A DNA stretch of 64,000 nt, from the NCBI GenBank assembly GCA_004193595.1, contig RPGQ01000011.1:80062-144061 (forward strand). Reading direction: 5' to 3'. This stretch comes from Desulfobacteraceae bacterium Eth-SRB2. GTDB lineage: Bacteria > Desulfobacterota > Desulfobacteria > Desulfobacterales > UBA11574. Position numbers and translations under genes: made by a program. Below, one piece after another: positions 46,323 through 55,243 of this stretch (the stretch's first letter is position 1; each line of letters opens with the position of its first letter). The notes beneath the pieces are model-generated. The model saw nothing but the letters and a program-made list of their open reading frames with translations, made no database searches and was not told where the DNA came from.

Positions 46323-46565
46323 ATGCCGATATTTGAGTTCAAATGTTTAAAATGCGAGGAATATATTGAGATGCTTGTCATGAATCAAGATGATGAAATT
46401 GAACTAAAGTGTCCAAAGTGCGGCGGCGAGGACCTGGAACGGGTTTTGAGCACCACCAGCTACACCATGGGCTATGGTTCCGCGGGCACCAAGGTGAAAA
46501 CTCAGAGCAGGACCTGTTCAAGCGGCAGTTGCACCACCTATGATATACCCGGGCACACACGGTAA
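46323..46565 (+). CDS. FmdB-family zinc-ribbon protein
   Basis: An 80 aa FmdB/PUTATIVE regulatory-type zinc ribbon. It starts MPIFEFKCLKCEEYIEML and contains the second knuckle CPKCGGEDLERVL. The C-terminus is Ser/Thr/Cys-rich (CSSGSCTTYD). AAAGGAGAG lies just before the ATG. Likely a small metal-binding or regulatory protein; family function is poorly known. Confidence 0.88.
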   Translation: MPIFEFKCLKCEEYIEMLVMNQDDEIELKCPKCGGEDLERVLSTTSYTMGYGSAGTKVKTQSRTCSSGSCTTYDIPGHTR

Positions 46566-46585
46566 GCGCATTTCCTAAAAGAACT

Positions 46586-47002
46586 ATGCTGATATACGAC
46601 GATATATTTTCATGGAGCGGGTGGGGCGGCAAACTCATGCTCGGAAGCGGTAAGTGCCGACTCCGGATCTATGATTTTAAAAAGGATGATAAAAAGGGTC
46701 TGATGCATTTAAGACCCATTATCGTGGTGGTTTCAGATGTCCCGGACAGTAAAATGCCGGTAAAGAGCGCCACCAGCCATGTTGCCACCCTGGTTGCAGA
46801 GAAGTTTAACATCGATCCCCACCGTATGCTCTGGATAGAATATTATCCGGAGCATAAATATGGTGTTGATGATAAATATGTGATTTTGGAAAAATTTGAT
46901 GCTGTTGAATTTAAATGGCTTGAGAACAATGCCATACAGCCGAGATGGCGAACATTAAAGCCGCCGCTGCTGGATGAAATCAAAAAACTGGTAAACAGTT
47001 GA
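46586..47002 (+). CDS. Hypothetical protein, 138 aa
   Basis: Soluble, mixed alpha/beta (LIYDDIFSWSGWGGKLML, then RIYDFKKDDKKGLMHLRPII, then MLWIEYYPEHKYGVDDKYV). It begins 20 bases after the FmdB-like gene, so the two are probably co-transcribed. Family not recognised; no function is proposed. Confidence 0.65.
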   Translation: MLIYDDIFSWSGWGGKLMLGSGKCRLRIYDFKKDDKKGLMHLRPIIVVVSDVPDSKMPVKSATSHVATLVAEKFNIDPHRMLWIEYYPEHKYGVDDKYVILEKFDAVEFKWLENNAIQPRWRTLKPPLLDEIKKLVNS

Positions 47003-47010
47003 TCAACACC

Positions 47011-47330
47011 TGAGACCTTTGCAAAACACCCCTTTTTGCCCAATTGGCCCATCAGACTAAAAATTTTAACCCGCCACCGAACTTTGGTGGGGTAATCCTC
47101 GAAATACTCAATGTATTACTGCCTGCCCCGTGAAATGCGAAGCCTATTTCTCTGGGGTGGTTAAAATTTTCGCGTTGACTCGGGGCGTCCATGCCCCTCG
47201 CCCTTACGGGCAGCTTGACAGCTGTCAAATTCTGCTATCCTGCAGAATTGCCTTGAACTTGAACCCCGGTTAAATATTAAATGCGGATTTAACTGGGCAG
47301 GCAAAAATGAACATTTTTCAAAGGTCTCAC
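47011..47330. repeat. Repeat R3, copy 2 (longer)
   Basis: Inverted ends TGAGACCTTTGCAAAA and TTTTTCAAAGGTCTCA. The core AATCCTCGAAATACTCAATG to CTGGGGTGGTTAAAATTTTC matches 38619-38782. The inner right part (GACAGCTGTC, CTGCAGAATTGCC) is unique. Confidence 0.75.
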
Positions 47331-47334
47331 CTCT

Positions 47335-47513
47335 TGACGGTCTCGTAAAAAGTCCAACTTCTGCGTTGTGCTGCATTTCACAATCATTCAACGTACGAAA
47401 AGTACGCCTCATGATTACAAAATTTGCAACGCCTTTTTATCCCGAGAGATTTATTCGGGGGAAGTTGAACTTTTTACAAAACCGTCTAAATCGGACTTTT
47501 TACGAGTTCACCA
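47335..47513 (+). repeat. Repeat R1, copy 3
   Basis: TGACGGTCTCGTAAAAAGTC to ACTTTTTACGAGTTCACC, directly after the R3 copy. Ends 57 bases before the antitoxin start and may supply its promoter. Confidence 0.88.
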
Positions 47514-47569
47514 AATTTAACTTGAAAACAGCATCGGTATGATTTATTGTCATACTGGAGGTGATAAAA

Positions 47570-47812
47570 ATGGCTGCTTCAAAAATAGCAATTACAATTG
47601 ATGACAGGATGTTGAAACAGCTTGATCTTCTTGTTAAATCGAAATATTTCCCAAACCGAAGCAAGGCTATTCAGGAGGCCGTTGCAGAAAAACTGATGCG
47701 CCTTGAAAAGAGCCGCTTGGCTCAAGAATGTGCAAAACTTGATCCGGTTTTCGAGCAATCCATAGCAGAAGAGGGGTTTTCAGCGGAGATGGAAGAATGG
47801 CCGGAATATTAA
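47570..47812 (+). CDS. Ribbon-helix-helix antitoxin (MazE/CopG-like)
   Basis: 80 aa from ATG at 47570, placed by GGAGGTGAT eight bases upstream (a GTG at 47561 is in frame but lies inside that ribosome site). [18 protein letters not shown] and [17 protein letters not shown] form a classic RHH DNA-binding fold. The acidic C-terminus ([20 protein letters not shown]) should wrap the toxin. Overlaps the toxin gene by 16 bases. Confidence 0.9.
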   Translation: MAASKIAITIDDRMLKQLDLLVKSKYFPNRSKAIQEAVAEKLMRLEKSRLAQECAKLDPVFEQSIAEEGFSAEMEEWPEY

Positions 47813-48135
47813 GGGGAAACATTCACTGGGCTGATCTGAATCCAGTTATCGGAAGTGAGCAGGGCAGTCTACGTCCTGTTCTTGTTTTGAGCCAAAATGT
47901 TTTTAATGAACGATCCGGAACAGTAATTGCCGTTGCATTAAGGAGTCAACCACAGAGAGCAGGATATCCCCTTACATTAGAACTTGGAGACTCAAAACTT
48001 CCCAAGAAGTCCTGGGTTAAGATCAGTCAAATCCGCACGCTTTCTGTAGAACGTATCCGCAAGAAAATTACGAAGGCATCTGAAGAAGAGATTGTTCTTA
48101 TCATAGAAGGCCTGAACGAAATAATTGGCGGTTAA
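47797..48135 (+). CDS. MazF/PemK-type endoribonuclease toxin
   Basis: 112 aa. [20 protein letters not shown], then [20 protein letters not shown] is the PemK/MazF barrel start. [18 protein letters not shown] near 68-86 carries the usual central motif. It cleaves mRNA at short motifs when released from its antitoxin (family knowledge). The frame is intact, with a coupled antitoxin upstream, so the module appears complete. Confidence 0.92.
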   Translation: MAGILRGNIHWADLNPVIGSEQGSLRPVLVLSQNVFNERSGTVIAVALRSQPQRAGYPLTLELGDSKLPKKSWVKISQIRTLSVERIRKKITKASEEEIVLIIEGLNEIIGG

Positions 48136-48498
48136 CATTGGTGTGACTGAAGTTTCCCATTTTTTTAATTGGGGTGGATCAGCGCAAGCGTTGGCGCGCT
48201 AATATTAATATGTAATAATTTCAAGTGGTTATAAAAAGGCCGGGACCCTATAACCTGCTGATTTTATTACCCTCCTGTAAAGAATGATCTTGGCGATCTT
48301 CTTTTTAGTAAAATATGGAGGGGCAAGTAACTTTACCCTGATAGCCTATAGGCTTCATAAAACCCTAAAATTCCGCAGGGCCTACTTTGATTCAGCAAAT
48401 TTGAGATTCCAACATTTATTTTAAATTAGCGAGCCAACACTTTGAAGGTGAAGCATAAAAGATGGAACACGAATAACGATTCTAATATTTTATTTACC

Positions 48499-48668
48499 CG
48501 TAAAAAGTTCGATTCAGACGGTTTCGTAAAGTCTGTAATCCCCGCCAAACATAGGCGGGATAAAAAGGCGTGCAAATTTTGTATTCCGAGGCGTACTCTT
48601 TGCAATACGCGTTGAATGATTGCGAAATGCAAGCACAACGCAGAAGTTGGACTTTTACGAGACCGTCA
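48499..48668 (-). repeat. Repeat R1, copy 4 (in arm A)
   Basis: Reverse orientation: CGTAAAAAGTTCGATTCAGA to GGACTTTTACGAGACCGTCA. Counterpart of the copy at 51930-52107 in arm B. Confidence 0.85.
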
Positions 48669-48700
48669 TTTTTGTAAAGGTCTCAAGAAAGGAGAGACTA

Positions 48701-49410
48701 ATGATTGATAAATTTTCAAGAAGAGAATTTATATATATCTCTGTTTCCTTGCCCTTTTGGTTTTTCCTTCCCGACTTCATTTGCTATAAATGTTGAGAAA
48801 ACCGGTCCAGCAATAATCAGCTACCCTGATGGCGCGGCTGCGGGTCCTAAAGCAAGCTTTAAATCCGGAAATGATCGCCCACGCTATTATGCGTAAAGTT
48901 CGCCAAAAGCGACTGGGCCGGAAAAAGTATCCTAATATTGCTTACTTGTTCCACGCTTTTCATTTTCAGGAAAAAAATCACAGATAATTACAAACGCATA
49001 ATAAGCAAATTTGGGAGCAACATAAAAATAATCTAAAGCGTCAATTGACGTTGGTGATACTCAAATCGAATTTTATCAGCGTTCGCCAAAGAGCTTTAAA
49101 AAGATAAAACCTTATCCCTGAATTTTAAAGTGCTGTCCCCGAGTTGTGCAGCCAGCTAAAATCATTAATTGTATGTATTCATGAAATCGCATTTCGCTAA
49201 CATGAAGAAAAACAGCGTGGCGAACCATACAAAGATACTCCGGATTATTTTCGGATCAGTGGCAAGGGGTTCAGAAGAGCAAATTTTGATTCGCTGTTTG
49301 TGAAATATGTGGTTCTACCGACGCATTTATATTCAATCTGCCCCTGGGCCAAAATTCGCAAATTAGGATCCATGCCAAGCATTATAAAAAGCGGGTAGCC
49401 GGCGGTGGAA
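48701..49410 (+). pseudogene. Ruined copy of the ferritin-like gene
   Basis: Starts ATGATTGATAAATTTTCAAG, matching the intact gene at 51901, and can be followed through AATGTTGAGAAAACCGG, GGGAGCAACATAAAAATAA, CGTCAATTGACGTTGGTGA and GCATTATAAAAAGCGGGTAG. Several frameshifts and stops. No protein is expected. Confidence 0.8.
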
Positions 49411-49680
49411 CCGCCAAACTTTGGCAGATTTCAAGTTTCCGGAAAATGGCATTTCGCCGCGTTAAACAAAAGTGGACGAGTTTATTCGTTCACCAGACCA
49501 GGAACTGCGGAGGGGTGTTTTGCATAATCGCCAACGTCTTAAAACTCAGGAGATAAAAATGATGGCATATTTCTAAAAATCACGCCGTACAAAGCGCGGC
49601 GCGGCCACAAGTGGCCGTCGCCAAAGCGGCATTGGATGATAATTTTGGTATACTTTGCCCTGTGCCACGCAAATCCGCTG

Positions 49681-50015
49681 TTAATTCTCTTGTGGCCGTA
49701 CTACTGCGCATCGCGGCGTGATACTTTTATGGGAAACTTCAGTAATTAAGTTGAGCGATTTTTTGTGAAGAGATGTGCTGAGATCCTGATGCATAAGGAT
49801 TCGCGAAAATCGCCCCGAAAAGAGACCGGGATGGATATGTCGAGGATTTTCGCGGATCCTTGATGCGCAAGTCCAAGATCCCGCGTCAGCGGGGAGAGCG
49901 GTGCAGATCAAGTAAAAAATCGCTCAATTTAGGTTAAAATAAAGTTATGGAATAGCAGGGGGCGTATGAATATTTAGCGGCTTAAGAGACATCCTATAAT
50001 ATACTTGCAATCCCT
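49681..50015. other. Spacer with a 177-bp fold-back element
   Basis: A palindromic unit at 49751-49927 has ends TTGAGCGATTTTTTGTG and CAAGTAAAAAATCGCTCAA. The internal arms GGATTCGCGAAAATCG and GATTTTCGCGGATCC are also inverted. It lies just inside arm A, near the axis of the inverted duplication. No gene. Confidence 0.7.
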
Positions 50016-50402
50016 TTACGACTTCTTGTCCCTCAATAAATTCTTCAGACTCACGAACGGCCTGTTGCCGGAACGCGGCTCTTGCCCGCCGGTCGGGGTT
50101 GTTTCGTCATACCATTCCGCAACCTGATCCCGCGAATGCTCATTATCGTGACAGTAGATGCACAGCAACTCCCAGTTGCTGCCGTCCGGCGGATTGTTAT
50201 CGTGGTTGTGATCCTTATGATGGACCGTGAGTTCTCGAACTCTCTTGCCTGAAAATTCGCGCCCGCACCGCGCACAAATCCACGGAAACATCTTGAGCGC
50301 TCGCCCCCGGTAGGTCTTCTCCCGACGCTCTCGGTCATGCCGAGCCTCGGCTATGATATGATCCAGCCTGTCGGACTCAGCGCGCGTCTTCTTCGATGAC
50401 AT
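50016..50402 (-). CDS. HNH nuclease, YajD-like
   Basis: A 128 aa HNH endonuclease. Zinc-binding CARCGREF near 43 and CIYCHDNEH near 83 flank the nuclease core VHHKDHNHDNNPPDGSNWEL near 60-79. Small HNH proteins of the YajD type are of unknown target. It is on the same strand as the 187-aa gene, 91 bases downstream of it. Confidence 0.85.
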   Translation of the reverse strand: MSSKKTRAESDRLDHIIAEARHDRERREKTYRGRALKMFPWICARCGREFSGKRVRELTVHHKDHNHDNNPPDGSNWELLCIYCHDNEHSRDQVAEWYDETTPTGGQEPRSGNRPFVSLKNLLRDKKS

Positions 50403-50493
50403 GTGAGTACCCTCCAGTCGTTCGGTAAAGATTAAGTTTAACGCCGCAAATCCAAATGGTTATCTTGGTTCGACCCCATTCACTATTCATTCA

Positions 50494-51057
50494 CTATTTT
50501 TGCTCCGCAGGACCGAAGGATCGGATGAAAAGATCGTGGAGGGCCTGCCGGCCGTCATCTGAAAGATAGCGGGTTCCGGTTCCGGCAAACGTATCCGAGG
50601 TAATCACCGGTGTGCTCTCAACCCATTGCCTGTCCTCCCAGGAAAACCACCCCTTTCGTTCCTGATCATAGACGCTTAGCGGCCGGTTAAATAGTTTTGC
50701 CAACTCGACCCCCCAGCCGGTTCCCCCCTTGACGGTGTCGTCCGCCTGTATCCAGCCAACCGCGATAACATGGTGGCCGCTATTGACCATGTGAAAAATG
50801 GACTGGATGACTTTTCGGATCTTATCCGTCCGGGAGTAAGTGCGTTTCATCAGCTTGGACACAATTTCCATGCTGACATCGCCCTTTTGCAGCTCTTCCC
50901 GGTTCAGAACGCGGACGCCCCGGGTGCGCTCGGCATTGTGGCCTTCAAATGATATATTCACCTCTTTCATGTGCCAGGCCTCGGCAAGTTTGCCGAATTC
51001 CGCCTCAGTCCCCTTGTGGCCGCCGCTGTACAGCGTGATTTTTGAAATGTCTGTCAT
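50494..51057 (-). CDS. SLOG-like Rossmann-fold protein
   Basis: 187 aa. The N-terminal TLYSGGHKGTEAEFGKLAEA has the GG-x-KG-x(2)E pattern of SLOG/LOG-type nucleotide-binding proteins, and AVGWIQADDTVKGGTGWGVE follows near 100-120. The family name is uncertain. A GGAGAT site precedes the ATG at 51057. The 5' part lies in arm B of the inverted duplication. Function unknown; it may process or sense a nucleotide-sugar ligand. Confidence 0.6.
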   Translation of the reverse strand: MTDISKITLYSGGHKGTEAEFGKLAEAWHMKEVNISFEGHNAERTRGVRVLNREELQKGDVSMEIVSKLMKRTYSRTDKIRKVIQSIFHMVNSGHHVIAVGWIQADDTVKGGTGWGVELAKLFNRPLSVYDQERKGWFSWEDRQWVESTPVITSDTFAGTGTRYLSDDGRQALHDLFIRSFGPAEQK

Positions 51058-51214
51058 TTTTTTATCTCCTGAGTTTTTTAAGACGTTGTGCGATTATGCA
51101 AAAAACACCCCTCCGCGGTTCGGTAGGGTGAATGACTAAAATAATTCACTTTTTCTGTATTGCAACCTTGGCCGTCATATTTTTTTCAAACAAATCTGCC
51201 AGGTTGCTTTGGGT

Positions 51215-51901
51215 TCACGCCGGCCTACCCACTTTTTTATAATGTGACATGGATCTATTGCAAATTTGGCAGGGCGAATTAGGCTCCTCGTCGATGGTAG
51301 AACCACATATTTCACAAACATGAAAATCAAAATTTACTCCTTCTATTTCCCTTGCCACTGACCCAAAAAATAATCCGGAGTATCTTTGTATGGTTCTCAC
51401 TATTTCTTCATGTTGGCAATGCGATTTCCATGAATACATACAATTAATGATTGCTTCTTCGCACAACTCGGTTTCTAACTTTTTTAAAAATTCGGGATAA
51501 GTTTTTTCTATCTTTTTAAGCTCTTCTTGGGCTGCCTTTAGTAAACTCGATTTGGTATCACCAACGTCAATTGACACTAGATTATTTTTTATGTTGCTCC
51601 CAAATTTGCTTATTATGCGTTTGTAATTATCTGCATGAATTTTTTCTGAAAATGAAAAAGCGTGGAACAAGTAATCAATATTAGGATACTTTTCAGCCAA
51701 TGCCTTTTTGGCGAACTTTACATAATGCTTGTGGGCGATCATTTCGGATTTAAAAGCTTGCTTTAGGACCCATATTGTATCGGGGTAGCTGATTATTGGA
51801 TAGTTTTTCTCAACATTTATAGCAAATGATCGGGAAGGAAAAACCAAGGGCAAGGAAGCAGAGATATATATAAATTCTCTTCTTGAAAATTTATCCATCA
51901 T
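51215..51901 (-). CDS. Ferritin-like (rubrerythrin-type) protein with Tat-like leader
   Basis: 228 aa. The N-terminus MMDKFSRREFIYISASLPLV carries an RR-x-F-like twin-arginine leader followed by a hydrophobic stretch, so export is likely. The middle is a four-helix bundle with EMIAHKHYVKFAKKALAEKY near 52-71, FSFSEKIHADNYKRI near 82 and ETELCEEAIINCMYSW near 145, candidate di-iron ligands. The C-terminus ends in a rubredoxin-like knot (CEICGSTIDE and CQICNRS). Peroxide or metal handling is inferred. Confidence 0.75.
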   Translation of the reverse strand: MMDKFSRREFIYISASLPLVFPSRSFAINVEKNYPIISYPDTIWVLKQAFKSEMIAHKHYVKFAKKALAEKYPNIDYLFHAFSFSEKIHADNYKRIISKFGSNIKNNLVSIDVGDTKSSLLKAAQEELKKIEKTYPEFLKKLETELCEEAIINCMYSWKSHCQHEEIVRTIQRYSGLFFGSVAREIEGVNFDFHVCEICGSTIDEEPNSPCQICNRSMSHYKKVGRPA

Positions 51902-51929
51902 TAGTCTCCTTTCTTGAGACCTTTAAAAA

Positions 51930-52107
51930 TGACGGTCTCGTAAAAAGTCCAACTTCTGCGTTGTGCTGCATTTCGCAATCATTCAACGTACGAAAAGTAC
52001 GCCTCATGATTACAAAATTTGCACGCCTTTTTATCCCGCCTATGTTTGGCGGGGGAATTTGAACTTTTTACGAAACCGTCTGAATCGAACTTTTTACGAA
52101 TTCATCA
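51930..52107 (+). repeat. Repeat R1, copy 5 (in arm B)
   Basis: TGACGGTCTCGTAAAAAGTC to ACTTTTTACGAATTCATCA. Paired with the reverse copy at 48499. Confidence 0.88.
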
Positions 52108-52255
52108 AAAATGTTAGAATACATTATTCGATGTTCATCTTTTATATGCCTTCAAGGTGTGGACTCTTCATTAAAATATGTTGAATCTCAATTTACACTA
52201 GATCAGTAGCCCTGCATTTAGGGTTTTATAAAGCCTATAGGCTATCAGGGTAAAG

Positions 52256-53761
52256 TTACTTAACCCCTCCATATTTTTTAAGAAGATCGCAGATCCCGGT
52301 ATTGCGGGTAGTAAGGCATAGGTTATACACCTGGCGTAAAGGGGTCCAGCCGCGATTGTCTTTGGCGTTTACATCGGCTCCCTTTGAAATAAGAAGCTTT
52401 GAAATACCCATATTAGCATTGGAACAGGCCTTCCAAAGTGGCGTTTGTCCATCTTTATCCCTGGCCTCAATATCGGCGCCCTTTAAAATGAAAAATTCGC
52501 AAATCTCCCTGTTTTTATTGGAAGACGCCCTGTTAGTATTGGAACATACCTTCCAAAGCGGGGTGCGGCCGTCTTTATCCCTGGCCTCGATGTCGGCCCC
52601 CTTTAAAATGAGAAATTCGCAAACCTTAATTTCATTGCTGGAACAGGCCTTCCAAAGCGGTGTGCAACCGTCTTTGTCCCTGTCCTCAATATCGGCGCCT
52701 TTTAAAATGAGAAGATCGCAAACCTCTTTATTACGTGTTGTGGAACAAGCGTTAAAAATTGGCGTCCGGCCGTCTTTATCCCTGGCCTCGATATCCGCTC
52801 CCTTTGAAATGAGAAGCTCGCCAAGCTCCCGACAACCCACCATGTGTAAAGGGGTCTTGTCTTCATAACCCTTGATGTTAATATCCACGCCTTTAGAGAT
52901 AAGGAATTCGGCGATGTTCCTTACATTCTCATTATGGCAGGAAGCGACGGTCTGGTGCAACAGAGGATAGCCTCCGATATCTATATTAATATCAGCCCCT
53001 TGGGCGACCAACAGTTTGAATATCTCAACACCACTTTCAGTGCGGTTGTTTAAGGCACCCGCTAAGGGAACAAAGCCAATCTCGCGGCCGGCATTGACAT
53101 CCGCTCCTTGGGAAATAAGGTATTCACAAACATCTTTATGGCCTTCGCAGGACGCAAGATAGAGAGGGGTCATTCCGTACTTATCTTTAACATCGACTTT
53201 TTCACCATTGGCCAGAAAAGCCTTGACCTTTTCCAAAGACCCTTTCTTTGCGGCCTCATGGATATCTGCTGCGCTGGTTGCATTGTCTGCCGGGGATGCC
53301 TCCGGTTTGGCCGCAACTTTATGTTCCATCTGCTCGCGTTCCACGATGGTCAAACGGTAGACACGTTCCAAAGCACGGACCTGTATCCAGATCTCTTTGC
53401 CCTCTTTTGTGACTTTGCAGTATAAGTCTTTTTTCGTCCTCTTTAAAATTTTGGCATCTATCTTTTTCAAGGCATTTTCATGATTATTGAGTATCATCAG
53501 ACGACCCGGTTCCTGGCCCCCTTTTTTCAGACGATACTCGATGAAATACTTATGCCCCTCAATGTTAATCTTATTATTGGCACTATCGCGAAATGTATAT
53601 GAATCATTCTCGATATCTTTATAGGAAGCGATCCGGAAATCAGGCATTCTGGATATTAGAGGGTAATCACTGCTTCCTTTCCGGTCTTTATTTGCATAAG
53701 TGATGCCGACCATAATCAATACGATGATAACGATTGTGCATGCTCGAAAAATAAGTTTCAT
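52256..53761 (-). CDS. Exported DUF4892-ankyrin repeat protein
   Basis: About 501 aa from ATG at 53761, set by GAGGTG upstream. Signal peptide or anchor at residues 3-25 (FRACTIVIIVLIMVGITYA). Residues about 35-140 (YPLISRMPDFRIASYKDIEN, GHKYFIEYRLKKGG, IWIQVRALERVYRLTIVERE) look like the DUF4892 domain, usually found in front of OmpA-like domains. From about 165 there are around ten ankyrin repeats (GMTPLYLASCEGHKDVCEYL and others), several near-identical (LILKGADIEARDKDGRTPLW). Exported protein-binding scaffold is the likely role. Confidence 0.8.
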   Translation of the reverse strand: MKLIFRACTIVIIVLIMVGITYANKDRKGSSDYPLISRMPDFRIASYKDIENDSYTFRDSANNKINIEGHKYFIEYRLKKGGQEPGRLMILNNHENALKKIDAKILKRTKKDLYCKVTKEGKEIWIQVRALERVYRLTIVEREQMEHKVAAKPEASPADNATSAADIHEAAKKGSLEKVKAFLANGEKVDVKDKYGMTPLYLASCEGHKDVCEYLISQGADVNAGREIGFVPLAGALNNRTESGVEIFKLLVAQGADINIDIGGYPLLHQTVASCHNENVRNIAEFLISKGVDINIKGYEDKTPLHMVGCRELGELLISKGADIEARDKDGRTPIFNACSTTRNKEVCDLLILKGADIEDRDKDGCTPLWKACSSNEIKVCEFLILKGADIEARDKDGRTPLWKVCSNTNRASSNKNREICEFFILKGADIEARDKDGQTPLWKACSNANMGISKLLISKGADVNAKDNRGWTPLRQVYNLCLTTRNTGICDLLKKYGGVK

Positions 53762-54028
53762 GGTGATCACCTCATTATTATTGATTCACGATCTTCATTT
53801 GAAATTAGAGACATTGAATAATCCATTTTGTTTACGATTAGCTAGGGCGTTAGAGCAAGCTCTACAGAAGTGTTCATGGCTTTCGCCACATGCGATCACC
53901 CTCTGGTTAACATTATCGAAATTCACCTACCTCTCGTTAGGCTCCCAACGATTCGGGCTTGGCTGGACGCGAGAATTACCATTGTCAACTGAAATTAAGT
54001 GTCGAGTTTTGCACAAGCATAATTATTG

Positions 54029-54406
54029 TTAGATTTTGCCCTTACAGTTCTTTGACATACAATCGCAATGAAAATGGTGAGAGATATTCGGCTCGGACGC
54101 AATGTAGTCAATAGTGATCTCCTCACTTGGTTTTATCTCACGCGATGCTATCAACCAGCGTCCTTGAAACCATGCGTTTGGAGAACAATTATGATTAAGA
54201 TGTTTGAGAATCCCTGTGGGCTCAATACGCTTGCTCCCAAATGTAAGCGAATACGCAGTTTCGTGATCTATTTCGTACCCCTCGAAATAGGCGATTTTCT
54301 TACCCGTATTTAGAAATCTCTCAGCGAATACACCTCTGCCATGAACCGGACTTTTTCTTACGGTAAGACTACCCTCTGAATCGTTAGGATTTTTTACTCC
54401 ATTCAT
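54029..54406 (-). CDS. Bacterial SET-domain protein
   Basis: About 125 aa from ATG at 54406; the frame extends upstream into repeat R2, so the N-terminal extension is rejected. SET-domain signatures: SPVHGRGVFAERFLNTGKKI near 18, LKHLNHNCSPNAWFQGRW near 66, EITIDYIA near 95, then a post-SET Cys cluster CDCMSKNCKG. SET proteins methylate lysines using SAM. Such short SET proteins are rare in bacteria. No obvious substrate neighbour. Confidence 0.78.
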   Translation of the reverse strand: MNGVKNPNDSEGSLTVRKSPVHGRGVFAERFLNTGKKIAYFEGYEIDHETAYSLTFGSKRIEPTGILKHLNHNCSPNAWFQGRWLIASREIKPSEEITIDYIASEPNISHHFHCDCMSKNCKGKI

Positions 54407-54416
54407 ATTCAATTCA

Positions 54417-54612
54417 CTAGTGTCCGTCCATAAATGAGGATTTTTGTTCAATATCAAGGCATGCGAAAAAAATAACCACAGGCATATGTTTGATATTCCG
54501 AGGATTTATTCGCCACCGAACTTTGGCGAATTAATTTTTTGAGCATAACGCAGAGACTTGTCCGCCTCCGGCGGATTGGGCAAAAAGACCATTTATGGAT
54601 GGACACTCACTA
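54417..54612. repeat. Repeat R2, full copy 2
   Basis: TAGTGTCCGTCCATAAATGA to TCATTTATGGATGGACACT-type inverted ends. The interior includes CGCCACCGAACTTTGGCG, a hairpin also seen in R3 copy 2. Directly upstream of the SET gene. Confidence 0.82.
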
Positions 54613-54724
54613 TGCTTTGCCCATATTGATTCTAATAAGTGACAGCAGCTTAATTGTCATAAATTATTTCATACCTGAATCTTGCATGAAAATTGATTAG
54701 AGTCTCTAAGATACTATATTGAAG

Positions 54725-54752
54725 CGGGGGAGCACACCCCCTGAATACCTAC
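54725..54752 (-). repeat. REP-like motif at the thioesterase stop
   Basis: CGGGGGAGCACACCCCCTG followed by AATACCTAC. It repeats the motif at 55430-55457 and is the reverse complement of 55244-55270. The core GGGGG-AGCACA-CCCCC forms a hairpin. Confidence 0.75.
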
Positions 54753-55219
54753 GATATTTTTAGCTTATCCGGTATTTGTATGGCCAATACTTCTCCCTTT
54801 GCGCAAAGTTTGTCACCGGAAAATAACGACACCTTTACAACGACTTTTTTCCCTTTAATTTTTTTAATGGTCGCCCTAAGATCCATGGGACAATCAATGG
54901 GAGTTGGAAGATGATAATCCACATGAAGTGATCCGGTTACAAACCGAAGCTCAGGGTCGGTATCCATTTCCCGGTTTTGGGCTCTATAACTGGCTGCCGC
55001 TGCAGTGGCCGTGCTATGACAGTCAATGACAGAAGCGATTAATCCGCCATAAACAAACCCTTTCATTGCCGTGTGGTAAGGTCGTGGTTGGAACCTGCAG
55101 ACCGTTTCATCTCCGTCCCAATAGCTTTTTATTTGCAAACCGTATTGATTCAACCTCCCGCATCCATAGCAATGGCTTGAGTGATCCTTGTAATAATCCT
55201 GAAACGCTTTTTGTTCCAT
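54749..55219 (-). CDS. PaaI-like hotdog thioesterase
   Basis: About 156 aa. CYGCGRLNQYGLQIKSYWDG near 18, then GFVYGGLIASVIDCHSTATA near 55-75 is the hotdog signature with the catalytic Asp; VTGSLHVDYHLPTP near 95 completes the fold. It hydrolyses an acyl-CoA of unknown type. ATG at 55219 is preferred over the GTG at 55225. Its TAG stop lies within a REP-like motif (GTAGGTATTC). Confidence 0.82.
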   Translation of the reverse strand: MEQKAFQDYYKDHSSHCYGCGRLNQYGLQIKSYWDGDETVCRFQPRPYHTAMKGFVYGGLIASVIDCHSTATAAAASYRAQNREMDTDPELRFVTGSLHVDYHLPTPIDCPMDLRATIKKIKGKKVVVKVSLFSGDKLCAKGEVLAIQIPDKLKIS

Positions 55220-55243
55220 AACCACCCCGTAAATGATATTTTA

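Larger units (their letters stand above)
48283..49680 (+). repeat. Large inverted duplication, arm A (decayed)
   Basis: Aligns in reverse with 50935-52295. It contains, in order, the last codons of an ankyrin gene (GATCTTCTTTTTAG-AAATATGG), an R1 copy, a ruined ferritin-like gene and the start of the 187-aa gene (CTCAGGAGATAAAAATGA, then GGCCACAAG). Many indels compared with arm B. Confidence 0.8.
50935..52295 (-). repeat. Large inverted duplication, arm B (intact genes)
   Basis: Reverse-oriented partner of 48283-49680. Includes the start of the SLOG-like gene, the whole ferritin-like gene, an R1 copy and the 3' end of the ankyrin gene. Because its genes are intact it is likely the source arm. 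Confidence 0.8.

Noticed and set aside
48170..48215. GC-rich palindrome AGCGCAAGCGTTGGCGCGCT resembling the ritB insertions
   Set aside because: Only a loose similarity; the sequence differs at many positions and does not lie in a gene.
53800..54028. Possible structured RNA or group II intron fragment upstream of the SET gene (CGAAAGCCATGAACACTTCT on the minus strand)
   Set aside because: No intron domain V or reverse transcriptase could be recognised; similarity was only impressionistic.
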